From Diphasiastrum complanatum (lineage: Eukaryota > Streptophyta > Lycopodiopsida > Lycopodiales > Lycopodiaceae): a stretch of DNA of 64,000 bases. How positions within the stretch are numbered: the stretch's first letter is position 1; each line of letters starts with the position of its first letter. The translations under genes and the position numbers were made by a program. Shown here in pieces: positions 10,908-23,363 of this stretch. The stretch spans positions 10,939,806 through 11,003,805 of the forward strand of contig CM055092.1 of NCBI GenBank assembly GCA_029204225.1, given 5' to 3'. The notes under the pieces were generated by a model. That model made no database searches. It had not been told where the DNA came from and was given only the letters and a program-made list of their open reading frames with translations.

Positions 10908-11546
10908 CTATTGAGCAGAGGGGTTATCGATATTAATAGGAGGATTGTCCAAAAAATTTGTGGCTGAGTCGACCACGATATCTAAGGCAATAGTATTTAC
11001 AATGGCATCACCTCCAGAAGAGGAAGGTTGGAGGTCCATGCGTCGTACCTTTTTTGGAACCTGAGAAAAGGTCTTCAGAATCCATTTAGGGGCCTTTTTC
11101 TTGCGAGGCCTCTTTGTGGGAAGGTTAGTCCTGTCAATGGGTTCGTCCTTGGGAGTAGAGGGATCACCCTTATGAAGTCTACAATATCTATCCCTAATTC
11201 TATGCAAAATTTGAAAATCCTTGGGCATTATGGTGACCCGCTTAGCATGAATGAAAATAAAAATGAATCTTAAAAAATAGTCCTCTACGGACTCCTGCAA
11301 GCACCGTAGTGTTGTAGGTGTAAACCTAACAAAACTTGTCAGATTATCTCTCGTGATCTGATGGACAGTTTTGTAGAAAGGGGCTCTTGGTATCAAGAGT
11401 TCAGTGGATCTCTGATATTTTTTAATCTTAGAGAGACACCTGTGCCTGTCACACCTGGTCTGCCGTGGTGGATTCAAAGTAGGAGCCCTCGTGGACACAG
11501 TTCCAGGAGAGGAAAAATCCCTCATGTTCTGTTTGACCCTATCCAT
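10908..11546 (-). CDS. Divergent histone H3-like protein with a basic C-terminal extension
   Basis: 212 aa, uninterrupted, ATG at 11546. Residues about 40-120 align with the H3 histone fold: KIKKYQRSTELLIPRAPF (alpha-N helix; canonical H3 has IRKYQKSTELLI), an alpha-1/loop-1 part one residue longer than canonical H3 (DNLTSFVRF), an alpha-2 part TLRCLQESVEDYFLRF, and IHAKRVTIMPKDFQ, nearly identical to canonical loop 2/alpha-3. About four residues of the EDTNLCA stretch before IHAKR are missing. The first 39 residues lack the ARTKQTARKS tail. About 90 residues follow where H3 normally ends, with a basic patch KRPRKKKAPKW (145-155) and an acidic/hydrophobic end. It could be a variant histone (CENH3-like or other), a domesticated copy, or a decaying pseudogene that happens to stay open. 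No intron is needed. It lies head-to-head with the reading frame at 12386. Confidence 0.6.
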   Translation of the reverse strand: MDRVKQNMRDFSSPGTVSTRAPTLNPPRQTRCDRHRCLSKIKKYQRSTELLIPRAPFYKTVHQITRDNLTSFVRFTPTTLRCLQESVEDYFLRFIFIFIHAKRVTIMPKDFQILHRIRDRYCRLHKGDPSTPKDEPIDRTNLPTKRPRKKKAPKWILKTFSQVPKKVRRMDLQPSSSGGDAIVNTIALDIVVDSATNFLDNPPINIDNPSAQ

Positions 11547-11639
11547 GTGTTATGGTGGCTTGTATCAGTTTCGCACGAGGTAGTACTAGCAGTGGTCAGA
11601 TGAGGCTTTCTAGGCTCGCCGGACGTGCGATATGTACAA

Positions 11640-12332
11640 AAGGACAGTGATTTCGGTCTTGTGTGAGCGTGGAAAAGGAGGCAGTGGCATATGAGGTAAT
11701 GGCATAGATAAGCAATATGTACGGACGTAATATCGCTTTTGTGCACGCATAGACAAAGAAGGCGATGAGGGAGCTAAAGGAGCATGTAGAAAAGCGATAT
11801 GTGCCGAAAATGCCAAGAAAAAAAAAGTGAAAATGGCCTCGTGGTTTGCCACCTTACGCCCTCGGATTTTGCACATGTGGTTATACGTGCGAGATTAGTA
11901 CTGACCAATCAACGAATGACATGTGTCCCTCGCACATGTGGGTTCTTGTAGATCGTGCCGTCGACTATCGACACGTGGCATGTACGAACGAATCATTTTG
12001 CGACACCTGGTAGGTGTACGGCTTCTCACGTGTGGTGGTGGTTTGTGAGCCAATCGAGGGTCAACACGTGGCTGATTGACCGTTGGCTCGCACATGTAAA
12101 AAAATTATAAAGGGCACGACCTCCCTTTGCTCTTCCAGTTGCATTTGCTAGTCCCCTATGCTTGTTGATCACGATCCTGCGTCTTATTAAATTTAATTTT
12201 TTTTTCTCGATTTTCACTAGTATCGCTTCTGTACACGCCTAACGTGTTATGTCTACGACCCAAAACACTACACGCGCACAGGAGCGATATCAACCTCCAG
12301 AGTCCGTACACATCAGTTCTATGTGCGCATAG
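11640..12332. promoter_or_regulatory. Divergent promoter-like region with G-boxes and six copies of a 20-bp motif
   Basis: Between the H3-like start (11546, -) and the + strand ATG at 12386. It holds three CACGTG G-boxes (11972-11977, 12027-12032, 12065-12070), CACATGTG at 11872-11879 and 11933-11940, CCAAT boxes near 11904 and 12049, and TATAAA at 12106-12111 for the + direction. A motif close to TATCGCTTTTGTGCACGC occurs at 11731 and 12221 (direct), 12271-12290 and 11782-11800 (inverted), and in weaker form at 11651 and 12312. G-boxes bind bZIP/bHLH factors in plants. The role of the 20-bp motif is unknown. Confidence 0.5.
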
Positions 12333-12385
12333 TATACTTTCATTTTTATGTATAGTGTCCTCTCGCATGGAACCGATACTACGCG

Positions 12386-13250
12386 ATGGCTTCCTCGTCT
12401 GATTCTAGTCATGAGTCCTTGTTGTCCACATTTCTCACAAATTTTGATATAACTAAGTGCACAGAGTACTTCAAATCCCTCTTCTGTCTTTTCTTGCATG
12501 CATTTAGTAAAGCACACCAAATTCCAAATGTTTTTTATGAACAATATGTCAAATTCAAGGATATAATCAGTATCCCTCTAATATCTTTCAATAGTTTATC
12601 ATTGATGCATTTCAGTATCCTTGTACATTATTTTTCACAGTTTAAGCAACAACTAGATAGGATGTATAGTAGACTGTTTGACCAATTTAAAAATTTCACT
12701 CAATGTAATGTATGTTAAAAAAAATGTTGTTATTTCAAGTATCAAACCGGAATTGTGTTTTTTTGTTAGTCCAGATCCTAGAAGAGTTAGATACATCGAT
12801 GCCTGAAACTCAGATCCCTTCATCCTTCACTACTGAACATTCCATAATGGATATTAGTTATTTCTTGGTGGATACTCCTGACAGAGACACCGACTATGCC
12901 TTCATTGGCTCCAATGCTAGTACTGAGGAAACAATTGTTGATGTACAATCCAAATGCTTTTCTAATTTGCCTAAATATTATATAAACAAATATGTATATA
13001 TTACAACAACAGATCTATGTATTTTTTTTGATTATCGGGAAGATCAGGTTCTTTGTCTATTGTTAGGACACCATTTTTGAGTTCTCTAACATTGTTGATT
13101 TTGAGACTCAAGACTTGGTGCCTGACATTGACTATGATGATGAAGAAGGCCTTCTAACTGGTGAGAAATGTTTGTCGATGGCTCTGACAAATGTTCGTGA
13201 TCATGGACAAAATTTGACATTTGAAGAGGAATTTATTTCCTTCCAGGCCT
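12386..13250 (+). CDS. Unrecognised coding-like region, exon structure unresolved
   Basis: An ATG at 12386, about 275 bp after TATAAA, opens MASSSDSSHESLLSTFLTNF (frame open to 12718). A second open stretch, about 12770-13080, is acidic (ILEELDTSMPETQ, MDISYFLVDTPDRDTDY), and a third near 13095-13250 also reads acidic (DLVPDIDYDDEEGLLTG, LTFEEEF). Runs of T before TTAG at 12769 and a GTACTT after codon 26 could be splice sites, but the phases I tried do not join. No family is recognised. A copia element begins about 120 bp downstream and may have cut off the 3' end. Confidence 0.3.
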
Positions 13251-13370
13251 AACTAGGATTCCCTCGTCCACATCTTTAATGAAAATTGTAGATGACTCTT
13301 CTTCAATAGGGGGTCACAATATAGATCATCCCAATATGGTTGTAGCAGATGATGAAGAATGCGTAAGTTT

Positions 13371-14392
<1,022 letters not shown>

Positions 14393-14404
14393 TGGTATCA
14401 GAGC
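14393..14404 (+). other. Primer binding site, initiator Met-tRNA type
   Basis: TGGTATCAGAGC directly after the CCAACA LTR end. Confidence 0.9.
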
Positions 14405-14580
14405 AATGATTCTTCAAGGCCTAATACTATCAGAGCGTAAGCTCTTACGCTTGGTATCTTTTGTGATATCAAATTATTTTTCAATTTGAATGAATTTGTT
14501 TCGATATCAAAGAATTGATTTCCACAACACTGTATCTTTCTCTTAACGACAATCGAATCATCGACAGTCTAAAGTTCTAG

Positions 14581-16165
14581 ATGGATTCTCAAAGTAAAGC
14601 CGGTCTTATCGCAGACAAGCTGAATGGATCCAATTATCATTTATGGAAATTTAAGATGAAGACCTTGCTAATCGCCAACGAGTTGTGGGATGTTGTTACA
14701 GGTATTGAAGTGAAGCCTGAAGACGACACAAACGACTCAAATGGAAGTCAAAGGATGGTAAAGCTTTCGCGCTTATTATCCTCAATATATCAGATACTTA
14801 GATTGGCCATGTAGCTGAAGCCAGAACTTCAAAAGAAGTTTGGGACATCCTGAGTTCACTATATGATGTGAGAGACGTAACTACTAAGTTACATCTTCGA
14901 AGGAAATTCTTCACACTCAAGATGTCGCATAATGATTCTCTTCATAATCATATTAATCAATTTAAGAATCTCTACAACAGATGGCCGTTGTCGGATCAGT
15001 CATAGACGATCAAGACACAATTATGACATTGCTTTCAAGCCTGCCCTCTACATATGAGAACTGGGTGATGATCATCACGACACACTCAGATTTAACTCTT
15101 ACCAGAGTTATCACTATGTTGCTGCAAGAAGATAATCGAAGAAGTCAAGACACTTCGTCTACCTCTTCGTCTCATGTTCTATAAGTCAACAAGGGCTCGA
15201 AATGACAGAAGTAGAAAAGCTCCAAGTAGTCTACATCGAATCAGAAATAGACTCAAGGTCAAGAATAATCATCGAATTCACATTCGTCAAAGAAGAAGAT
15301 GTTTTGCAGGTATTGCAAACGCAATAACCATGAGATCCAAGATTGTCGAATTCTTAAAGCGAAGAATGCAGCCAAGCAACTTGATCAACAAGCAAATATA
15401 GTTACAACATCTCTTGAAGTCAAAATGGACGAAGGCGCTCTTATAGTCAAAGACAAATATGCGAATTCGAATGATTTGTGGTTTCTGGATTCCGGAGCTA
15501 CTCAACATATGACCAATCATCGCAAAATTTTCCAATCATATACGCCTTACAGCACGAAGAAGTATGTTCATCTTGGTGGCGATAGAACTCAGACTATCGA
15601 AGGTGAAGGTATTGTAAGATTAAGGTTCCAGCATGATCAATTCAAACTACTGTCGAAAGTCTTGTATGTTCCTAAACTATCTACAAATATGTTATCAGTA
15701 AGTAGAATCACAGATTTAGGTCATAGGGTGGAGTTTGAATATGACCAATGCAGAATTATTGATAGGAGTAATAAGATCCTTCCACTCGGCAAGAGGCATG
15801 GATACTTATATAGTTTGGCACATTGTTATTTAGATTTTAGTCAAGCTTTGAAAGCCTCTGTTCTTGTCAATGAAGCATTATTATGGCAATTTGGTTGAGA
15901 AACTTACTTTCAGATATCAGTCTGAGTCAATATGCTCCAACATTAATATTTTGTGATAATCAAAGTGCCATTGCCTTGTCATCACATTGAACTTAAGTAT
16001 CACTATGTCAGAAGAAAAGTTCTCAACAAAGAGGTCAAATTGCAGTACTGTCGAATGCAAGATATGACAACGGATATGTTTACTAAAACATTAAGCTTGG
16101 ATGCACACATGAAGTTTTGTGCAGAACTAAGTTTAAAGGTCAAGGCATTTATGGATTCAGATTAA
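14581..16165 (+). pseudogene. copia gag-protease with large pol deletion
   Basis: Gag begins MDSQSKAGLIADKLNGSNYH at 14581, then is frameshifted several times (open pieces 14581-14814, 14981-15184). The knuckle CRYCKRNNHEIQDC and the protease site LWFLDSGATQHMTNH lie in one open frame, 15299-15898, with the GAG-pre-integrase approach LSTNMLSVSRI. After a stop at 15896 the sequence goes directly to the RNase H tail (HIELKYHYVRRKVLNKEV, TDMFTKTLS). About 2 kb of integrase and RT is therefore missing. Confidence 0.88.
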
Positions 16166-16172
16166 GGGAGAG

Positions 16173-16225
16173 TGTTGGATTATTCTCTCACTAATCGACT
16201 AATCGGCATTTTAATATTCTTGCTC
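16173..16225 (+). repeat. 3' LTR stub
   Basis: Follows the purine tract AAGGGAGAG and matches the first bases of the 5' LTR (TGTTGGATTATTCTCTCACT, then ACTAATCG and CATTTTAAT). The match is lost near 16225. Confidence 0.75.
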
Positions 16226-16970
16226 ATTCCAAATTCAGTCCAGTTCGAGAGACTCTGATAATGGTTGTGAAAGCCTTATCTTATTATCTAGGTGGACACA
16301 AATTTGCTAAAGCAAATAAAATAACTTTTGTAAAGATATCATATGTTTTGAACATATTAGGATTTGCAGATGGGAATGTTCCATTAAGAAGTTCCCATTA
16401 TTCATGGTATGCAATGTATATAGAATTGAGTGATAACAAGGACAATGCCCATCTTCTGGATGCTTATTCAAGTAGAGAGTTAGTGCATGATAGCACTACA
16501 ATTTGACAACATGAAAAATCAGATCCCACTGAATGAAACTTTGGTATATATTGAATATTATGAATACAATTTGCATTTGTAGCTTCTTTGTAACTCAATG
16601 AGCTTGCATTGGTACACTCTAAATTTCTAGCTTCTTTGTTGCTCACTAAATTTGCAAGCTTTTCTGAATTTGTCTTAATTTGAAGATTTGGTGATCTGTT
16701 GAATTTGAATTCTTCTGTTGAACCATTGGAACAATTGAATTATATAGCTTTTTTCTCGTTGGTTCGTCCATGCTAAGTGTTCCTATGAAATGCTGCTCGT
16801 GCCTGCCAATGTGATTTCTCCATTCCTTGTGATGATCAAATGCTCATGCTTCTATATTTATTAGAAAGAAATGATGTATGATCTCTGAGTATGTGCTTCA
16901 CAATAGAATAACACACAACATGAGAGAGTTGGTACCTAGGTAGGTATTGAATAATAGCTATGTGATCATT
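16226..16970. other. Unassigned sequence after the copia element
   Basis: One open frame at 16261-16506 (81 aa, VKALSYYLGGHKFAKANKI) continues in frame a little upstream but matches nothing I recognise. The rest is AT-rich. Confidence 0.35.
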
Positions 16971-18383
16971 TCAGAGAACTAGCCATGTAGTGTGTAATGT
17001 GCATGATTTTGATACAACATCGACAAACTGCACACAAGCTTGTTGGATGACATGCTTATCTGTATCTGTAAATGAATTTTTTCTTAAGATTTGAATCATG
17101 CTATCTAATTTCTTCCACACCTCAACCTTTTGTAATCTAGTTGTTCCTCTCACCTCAAAATCTTGAGTTGCAGAAATAATATCCTTCCAAATAGAATGTT
17201 GGATACTTGATGGCTTATTTGAATGATTTGACAAAAAGCTATGTGCCTTAGCTCCTCCTATGCTTGGCTTAGATTGTAGATTTTCTGTTTTTCCATAAAG
17301 CTTTTCATGCTTTTGTATTTTCACATGTCCTTTGTGGAGTCCTGCTTTCGATAGGACATCTTCTAACCTAGAGATAGCCTACTTTAAGGATGATGGCAAA
17401 TAGTATGTGAAGATAAACAAGCTTTTCTGTTATTCTTATCTCTGCATGTAAAATACATATGGACATTTTTTAGTGTAATCGGCAGAACAGGTTTCAAGTT
17501 TGGATCTTCTCTCTTGTAATACCTGTAATTATTGTAATATTTTTCCTCGCCTTCATGCAATGTATACAAGGATGCTTAAATGTAGCTCTATGAGACACAT
17601 TGTACATGCATTTTTAATGTTTTCAAATCACCTGCCAAATGCCATTCCACATTGAAATCTCCTTTTCCGGGTACATTGAGCTTCACACCATCCATATGCT
17701 CTTTGATGATCTGAGGATAAGATGTTCTACAAAATATCCATGATAGAATATCATGATCCTCTTTTAGAAACTATTAACAGACATTGTTAGTCTATTGAAG
17801 AAAACAATATAATCACAAATTCGATACATATTTTGTTAATGAATGAGTAAGAATACATGAAAAGCTGCCAACCACCAGATATCGTTCCTTGACTGAACAC
17901 TGAAGTTAAAATCTCCTTGATCGATTGATTGTGCAAGGGCACCATTCATGAGAGTTATACTAACCCTCTCCAGCTTTTGCCCTGTAGCTATTTTTGACTC
18001 ATCTGATTTACGTACTATGATTATTTTACCAGTTACCTTTTCCACTGTGATGTCATAGAAACTAACATATATCTCAATAATTGATTTAAGTCAACAAATA
18101 GGTTGTTTGATGCATTGTATGAAATAGATCTTCCTTCGGTTTGATATGTCTCTTCAACATGAAATGAAGTGCCTATAATTTTACGCATTCCTGTATTTAG
18201 GTTATTTCTCTCATGCTTTAAATGATAAGACCTTGGAAGATGAACCTTCTTAAGACAAACTTGCTTATATGCTTCTCTAATAAGTTTGAAAATCGTACCA
18301 TAAGCTTCCCTACTTATCTCAGCAAAATCACAGGCATCTTGGATTAATGTTTTATCTAGGAATTCTTGTATGTTCATCATCAA
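16971..18383 (-). pseudogene. Decayed transposase-like gene
   Basis: Several - strand open pieces read in order: 18383-18033 (FLDKTLIQDACDFAEISREA, FVDLNQLLRYMLVS), 18045-17836 (RVSITLMNGALAQSI, NDIWWLAAFHV), about 17775-17590 (DILSWIFCRTSYPQIIKEH, KGDFNVEWHLAGDLKTLK), then with one frameshift CMYNVSHRATFKHPCIHCMK to about 17530, and 17324-16971 (VEVWKKLDSMIQILRK). The WHLAGDLKTL...CIHCM block resembles uncharacterised transposon-associated proteins that carry a GDxK plus CxxC motif. This is recalled similarity only; no terminal repeats were identified. An intron-containing host gene in decay is the alternative. Confidence 0.4.
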
Positions 18384-21300
18384 GCCCTTTGCAATTTTAG
18401 GAAAAATGGATCTCCCCCCATTTCACACTTAAGCTTGAGTTGCCACAGATGAAGTGGCATGGAACTCATGCCACATAGGGGCAACAATGCAACTCAAGAT
18501 CATTTTTTAGGCATGGGGACATGCCTGGCATGTTAAGTTGCCATAGATAACTTAACAAAAATGGACCAATAAAATAGTAGGGATTCAAATTGGCCAATCA
18601 AATTGTGACTCTTCATTTAAAAATTGGCAAATGCAAGCCAAGTCTGAAAGGGGGTGGTGGTCCATTGCCCGTCCATCACTTGTGAGAATTAAAAAATGGA
18701 TTCCAAATCAAAGGGCAAGGCAAAAGGACTTGCCACTAGTTTGAAACTTAAGGTTGCACCATAGGTCCACATCTTACCAACTCTAAGAGTTTTGAAAGGA
18801 TGGAGTAGTACTTCCTACTAAGGGGACTGGAATCTAGATGTAAACGTTGAGGGCATTATAGTCACCTTACTTAGCCTTCAAAGAGAAATATGGAAAGGCA
18901 ATCCAATCGTCAGAACCGCAACCCTCTAAACTTATAGCTGGCTAAATTTCGTGCATTTATAGACCATGATGGGTGATAGTAGGTATGATTAAGTGGGGCC
19001 ATTAAAACGGGTGGGGCCCAATAGCAACGGCTAATAATACATTTAATCATACACTTAATACCAAATAATAAAACAGACCCTTATTGCAAAAGAAAACACT
19101 AAGACAACCGGGATTGGCTTCGGCTTATTAAATACGGCGGTCGGCGACTTTGACCGCTAAATTTAACGCCACTTCTAAACGCAGCGTTAAACTAAGTAAA
19201 TGGGGTGCATTAGCGCTGCACGTTGTGGGCAACGTGTGAGGGAACAGATCATCCATTTCTTTCTTCTTTGCTCGCTGTTTTCTGCTTCTGCGACAGCGAG
19301 GCGTGCACGTAGTAGCAGGGAGCATCGCTGTCTCTCTGCTAGTTACTATTTCGCTATATCTCTAAAAATAGGACACACAACACTGCCCAGTATCCCGCTA
19401 AAAATGGCCGAGACCGAGAACAGAGATGCTTACATAGTAGCGAGACTGGGGAGCAGGTCGGAATTTGACGTGCATAGTGCAAGGCCACCTTTGGCATTGA
19501 AGGGATTATCTTATTTCTGACTTTCACGTGAGGTGCATCTTTGGTGGGTGCCTTTCAACCCAAAGTGTAACAAAAGTTTCAGGTCATTGGTAAGTTTACC
19601 TTTCACTTAATCTCACTAAATAATTTTTATTCATTGGAAAAGAATGTAGCTGTCATGGATAAAAGACAATTATTGATTGTTGATTGGGTCACGTGTGCCC
19701 TATGTCTTCAATGACACGCAGTTGAAGGGTGACTGACAGTTTTTTGAAAAAAAACAGTAGAAAGAGAAGAATCCAGAAGTTTAGTAGAGAGAGAAAAGGA
19801 TATATATATATTTGCGTGGAGAAAGAGAGAGCGCCAGCGTGATCAGGGTGAGGGAGAGGCGCTGTCAAAAAAATTAGGGCTTTTTTAGGGTTACACTTTT
19901 TTAGGGTTTTAGAATAAGAAATAACCATAATGTGAGGTGTTGGAGAGAGAATGGAATGGCCTTTTTAGTTACCTTTGCTATGGTAAGAAGTTCATAAATT
20001 TATGATGTGTCCATTACGTTGAGCAATAACTGAACGTTTAGTGAATCGGTTGTAAAGGTCATTAATAAGACTTTTGCCAAGCATACAAAATGGTGAGTAA
20101 CTTAGGAAGACCCCTTTTTATGCTTTATTTCTTTTTACGAGTCTCGTTTATTGGTCATCTTTTATTTGATTTTTTATGGTCCACAATGTTCTTCTGCAAT
20201 TTTTTTTTTTTGAAATTTAGATTTGAAAATATGAGAGTTTCAACACTTTCAAATTTCATAATGTGAGGTTGAAGGTTTTTTGGGCAATTTTGTATTCGGT
20301 GACTTGAGAGGAGCTCTTTATTTGTGAGCAAGGGCAAGCTTGCAAGATTTAATCATCTTCAAGAACGTGAAGAAATCTATCGAGCAACTCTCTTTAATTC
20401 ATGCAAAGCTTGCAGTTCCTCAAGAAATTATGACTTCCTTTTTTTTGCATCATTTTGTTGGAAAGTGTGAGTTTTTTCATAGACATTTTGAAGAACAATG
20501 CCCTTAGAATACTGTTTTTATGGGCCACTTTTTATTGAAAGCATGATTTTTTTGCATATGCTTTTTGAGAATGATTCTCTTAAACCTCACATTTATTTGG
20601 GCATTATATGAATTCTCAAGAAAATTTCGCAAAAACATTGTGCTCATGAAAAAGTTTAGGTAAATACGATTAAAAAGAGAGACATGACTGACAAAGATGA
20701 GTAAGCAAGACCTGCATAAAATAATTAGCTTTAGAAGTCTTTCTCGCCATCATTTACACTTGGGAAAGGTCATTTCCGTTTTACATGGTCAAACATAGGT
20801 CTAATTATGACTCGGACTAATAACCTTGCCATAATTTTAAGCCGTTTTATTAGTGCAGAGGTCTCTAACTATTTCCTCAATTACAATAGATTAATTCTTT
20901 GATGAATGCCATTTTCAACGTAATATAGTATATCTTTCAACGACCATTTTGCTGGATGTTTTGCTTAGTTCTGATAGAGATAAGCTATGTTGATGATTTG
21001 TTAAAAAAGGTAGTGTTTGAGCTTAAAGATGTGTTTTTGTTACAATTGCAATTTTTAAAATTTTAACAATTTGAATGTTTATACTGTATGTACTTCCCGC
21101 TAAATCTCAAAGCTTCTTATTATATGTAATTGCCTTGTTTGTCTTTGTGTTTAAAAAATAAATGAAATCGTTTTACATCAAGGTAAACCAAGAAAAATAC
21201 ACGTCATATGGAAAGGTAAGGATGGAAACAGCTTTTGGGTGAGAAAGGTTGTGTATGGACGTCAACTTCAATTCAGAGGTCTTTAAGTTATGTTAGTAGG

Positions 21301-22077
21301 CAGTGGCAGGTATAATAGACTATATAGGAATGAGGAAGGAAAGCTCATAATGGGAGAAAAATCTCTATTCTCACAGATAGAAAATGGATATGGCCATTGG
21401 CGAGATGATAGATCGATGCACATGAAGCTTGAGAGGGCAGTTGATATGTTTGTCCAATCTACTGACTCTTTACGAATCCATCTGTATTCAATTGCAGACC
21501 ATAACTTTGTTCATGTTCTCTAGGCTTTCTCATGGGATGGTTGGTGGATGTTGTACTACGGCAGCTTGCTTTCTTGCTAATTGCTAATTGCTGATGTTGG
21601 CGGTTGATTGCTTGTTGTTTAGATTTTTCTTCATTGGGTTCTATGGCTGCTTTGAGGTGGGCTATCATGCGGTTCTGCATATTTGGATCCGTGCTTTTGT
21701 GATGCTTTTTCTAGAGATTCGCCTCTTGTCGTTGTCTAGTCTAGGTCTGAAACAAGTGTAGGTTTTGACTTATGAGTGAAGAATTACCTCATCAGGGCTG
21801 CTGTAAAGAGGAGTTCTTGGATGGAAGAATTGTAAAGCTTCATAGAGACGCTTATACATTCTAGCTACCTGCATTGCGAGTTCTTATGTCAACGTTTTTT
21901 TATCTTGATTCTTACGCTATACAGCAGGCTACATAAGATGGTCTCCAACATAGATCAATAAGGCAGCCACAGCATTCATGCTTTTGATTTAAGCAAGTAC
22001 CTGAAAGGTTTCAAGAATTCTACTCCAGAGGAGAGGTTTGCAGAAGCATGATTGGTGTATAGTACAGAATAGCTAGC
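18384..22077. other. Intergenic region upstream of the CFL1-like gene
   Basis: No coding sequence is recognised. Open stretches at 19200-19520 and 21290-21523 have no family features. A short tract of TATATATATA lies near 19801. The region probably includes promoter and 5' UTR of the gene at 22078, perhaps with 5' UTR introns (donor-like GGTAAGTTT near 19590 and GGTGAGTAA near 20092), which cannot be proven here. Confidence 0.4.
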
Positions 22078-23180
22078 ATGTCTCACGAGAAATTTCAAGT
22101 GAGCAAATTTTCAAAGCTTCAGGCTGCCTTTTTGGAGCTTGATCAAGGGATACCATTACCAAACGGATGGGAGAAATGCCTGGACTTGAAGGTAGCGTCC
22201 TTTTGTTACACTCTCTTGAAGTCAATATTTTTCTCCTTTTTTTGGCTCCATTTCACTCCATCGATCTCGTATTTCTTTGGCAAGATAGCATTGAACTTCT
22301 ACGATGAAGATCAACGTGAAAATGAAGAGATAGAGCGAGACAGAAATAGAAAATGTATTCCTCAACAAGCTAACCATTGATGTTGTGCTTGACGCAGTCA
22401 GGGAGGATATATTACAAAAGCTTACACACTGGCGTAAAGACCAATGAAGATCCTCGGAAGCATTTGGGAGCCTTATCTAAGTGTCTAGCATTTCCCGTGC
22501 ATTGCTTTGGCGGCGCTAGAGCAAATATCCAGTTAGAATCAGATCACAGGAATACGATTTCCAGCCACCTAAATAGTATGAAAGAAGGAACAAATTTTTT
22601 GTCACTTCATGAAAGGAACACGTCAGCTTTAAAGGAAGGAGATTTGGCTTTGAAGCTGAGCCTTCCAGGCTTCGAGTTCGATGATTTGCAGAGGGGAAAA
22701 GCGCGAAAGACCGAGTTCAATTCACAAACCTCAAACAACAGTCAAAGTCAAACTCCTATTCTATCTACACTATCCACTATGTCTTCCTTGTCGTCCCTTC
22801 GTTTGAGCTTACGCTCATCTTGCTTATTCGAAGCAACTTCATCCTCCTCAGGCCTGAAATTTTCTCACAGAGCTCCATGTAATTCATGGACGTCTTCTGC
22901 TTCGTCCTCTTCACCATCTGCAATGAGCTTTCAAGGAGATGTGGATGAGATCCCAGAAGTAAATTCCTTTCATGCAGTCCAAATTTCAAGAAAAGGTAAA
23001 GAAGCTGAGCCAGTTTTGGTAGCTGTGGGATGCCAGAGATGCTTAATGTACGTCATGCTTTCCAAAGAGAATCCTCAATGTCCCAAGTGTGGAAATATGT
23101 TCCTGCTGGATTTTCCATCTCCACCAGCAAACAGAGAATCCCACTCCTTTAATACCACTCTAAAGAGAAATAGAGGATGA
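22078..23180 (+). CDS. CFL1-like WW-domain protein with GIR-type C-terminal zinc-binding motif
   Basis: Two exons, 22078-22191 and 22398-23180, joined in phase 0 (donor AAG/GTAGCG, acceptor GACGCAG/TCAGGG; 206-bp intron inside the WW domain), give 298 aa. The WW domain is at about 27-58: LPNGWEKCLDLK, then SGRIYYKSLHTGVKTNEDPR; the first Trp (31), Tyr43-Tyr44 and Pro57 are present and the second Trp position is not Trp. EAR-like LxLxL motifs occur in LALKLSL (121-127) and LRLSL. The C-terminus has VAVGCQRCLMYVMLS, then CPKC, with Cys 250, 253, 266 and 269, as in GL2-INTERACTING REPRESSOR proteins. In Arabidopsis and rice, CFL1-type proteins influence cuticle formation with HD-ZIP IV factors. 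Nuclear co-repressor function here is inferred. A serine-rich linker separates the domains. The true N-terminus could lie in an earlier exon. Confidence 0.88.
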
Positions 23181-23357
23181 ATTTAACAAAAATAGATTAG
23201 ACAGAAAATGAATTGCATCAGGTTCCCTGCACATTCCTTACTTCGAGTTCTGAACAATCAGATCGTTTAAAGCTGGCAAATTTTTTTCCTTGAAATTAGT
23301 CATGAATTTTTGTGGTTGTATTTAGTAGCCCCTGCCAATGTTGGTTGGCAGTTTCCA

Positions 23358-23363
23358 AATAAA
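23358..23363 (+). terminator. Candidate poly(A) signal of the CFL1-like gene
   Basis: AATAAA about 180 bp after the stop codon at 23180, followed by T-rich sequence. Position fits a plant 3' UTR. Not decisive alone. Confidence 0.4.

Noticed and set aside
19200-19520. 106-codon + strand frame upstream of the CFL1-like gene
   Set aside because: No domain, unusual composition, likely a chance frame in promoter or 5' UTR DNA.
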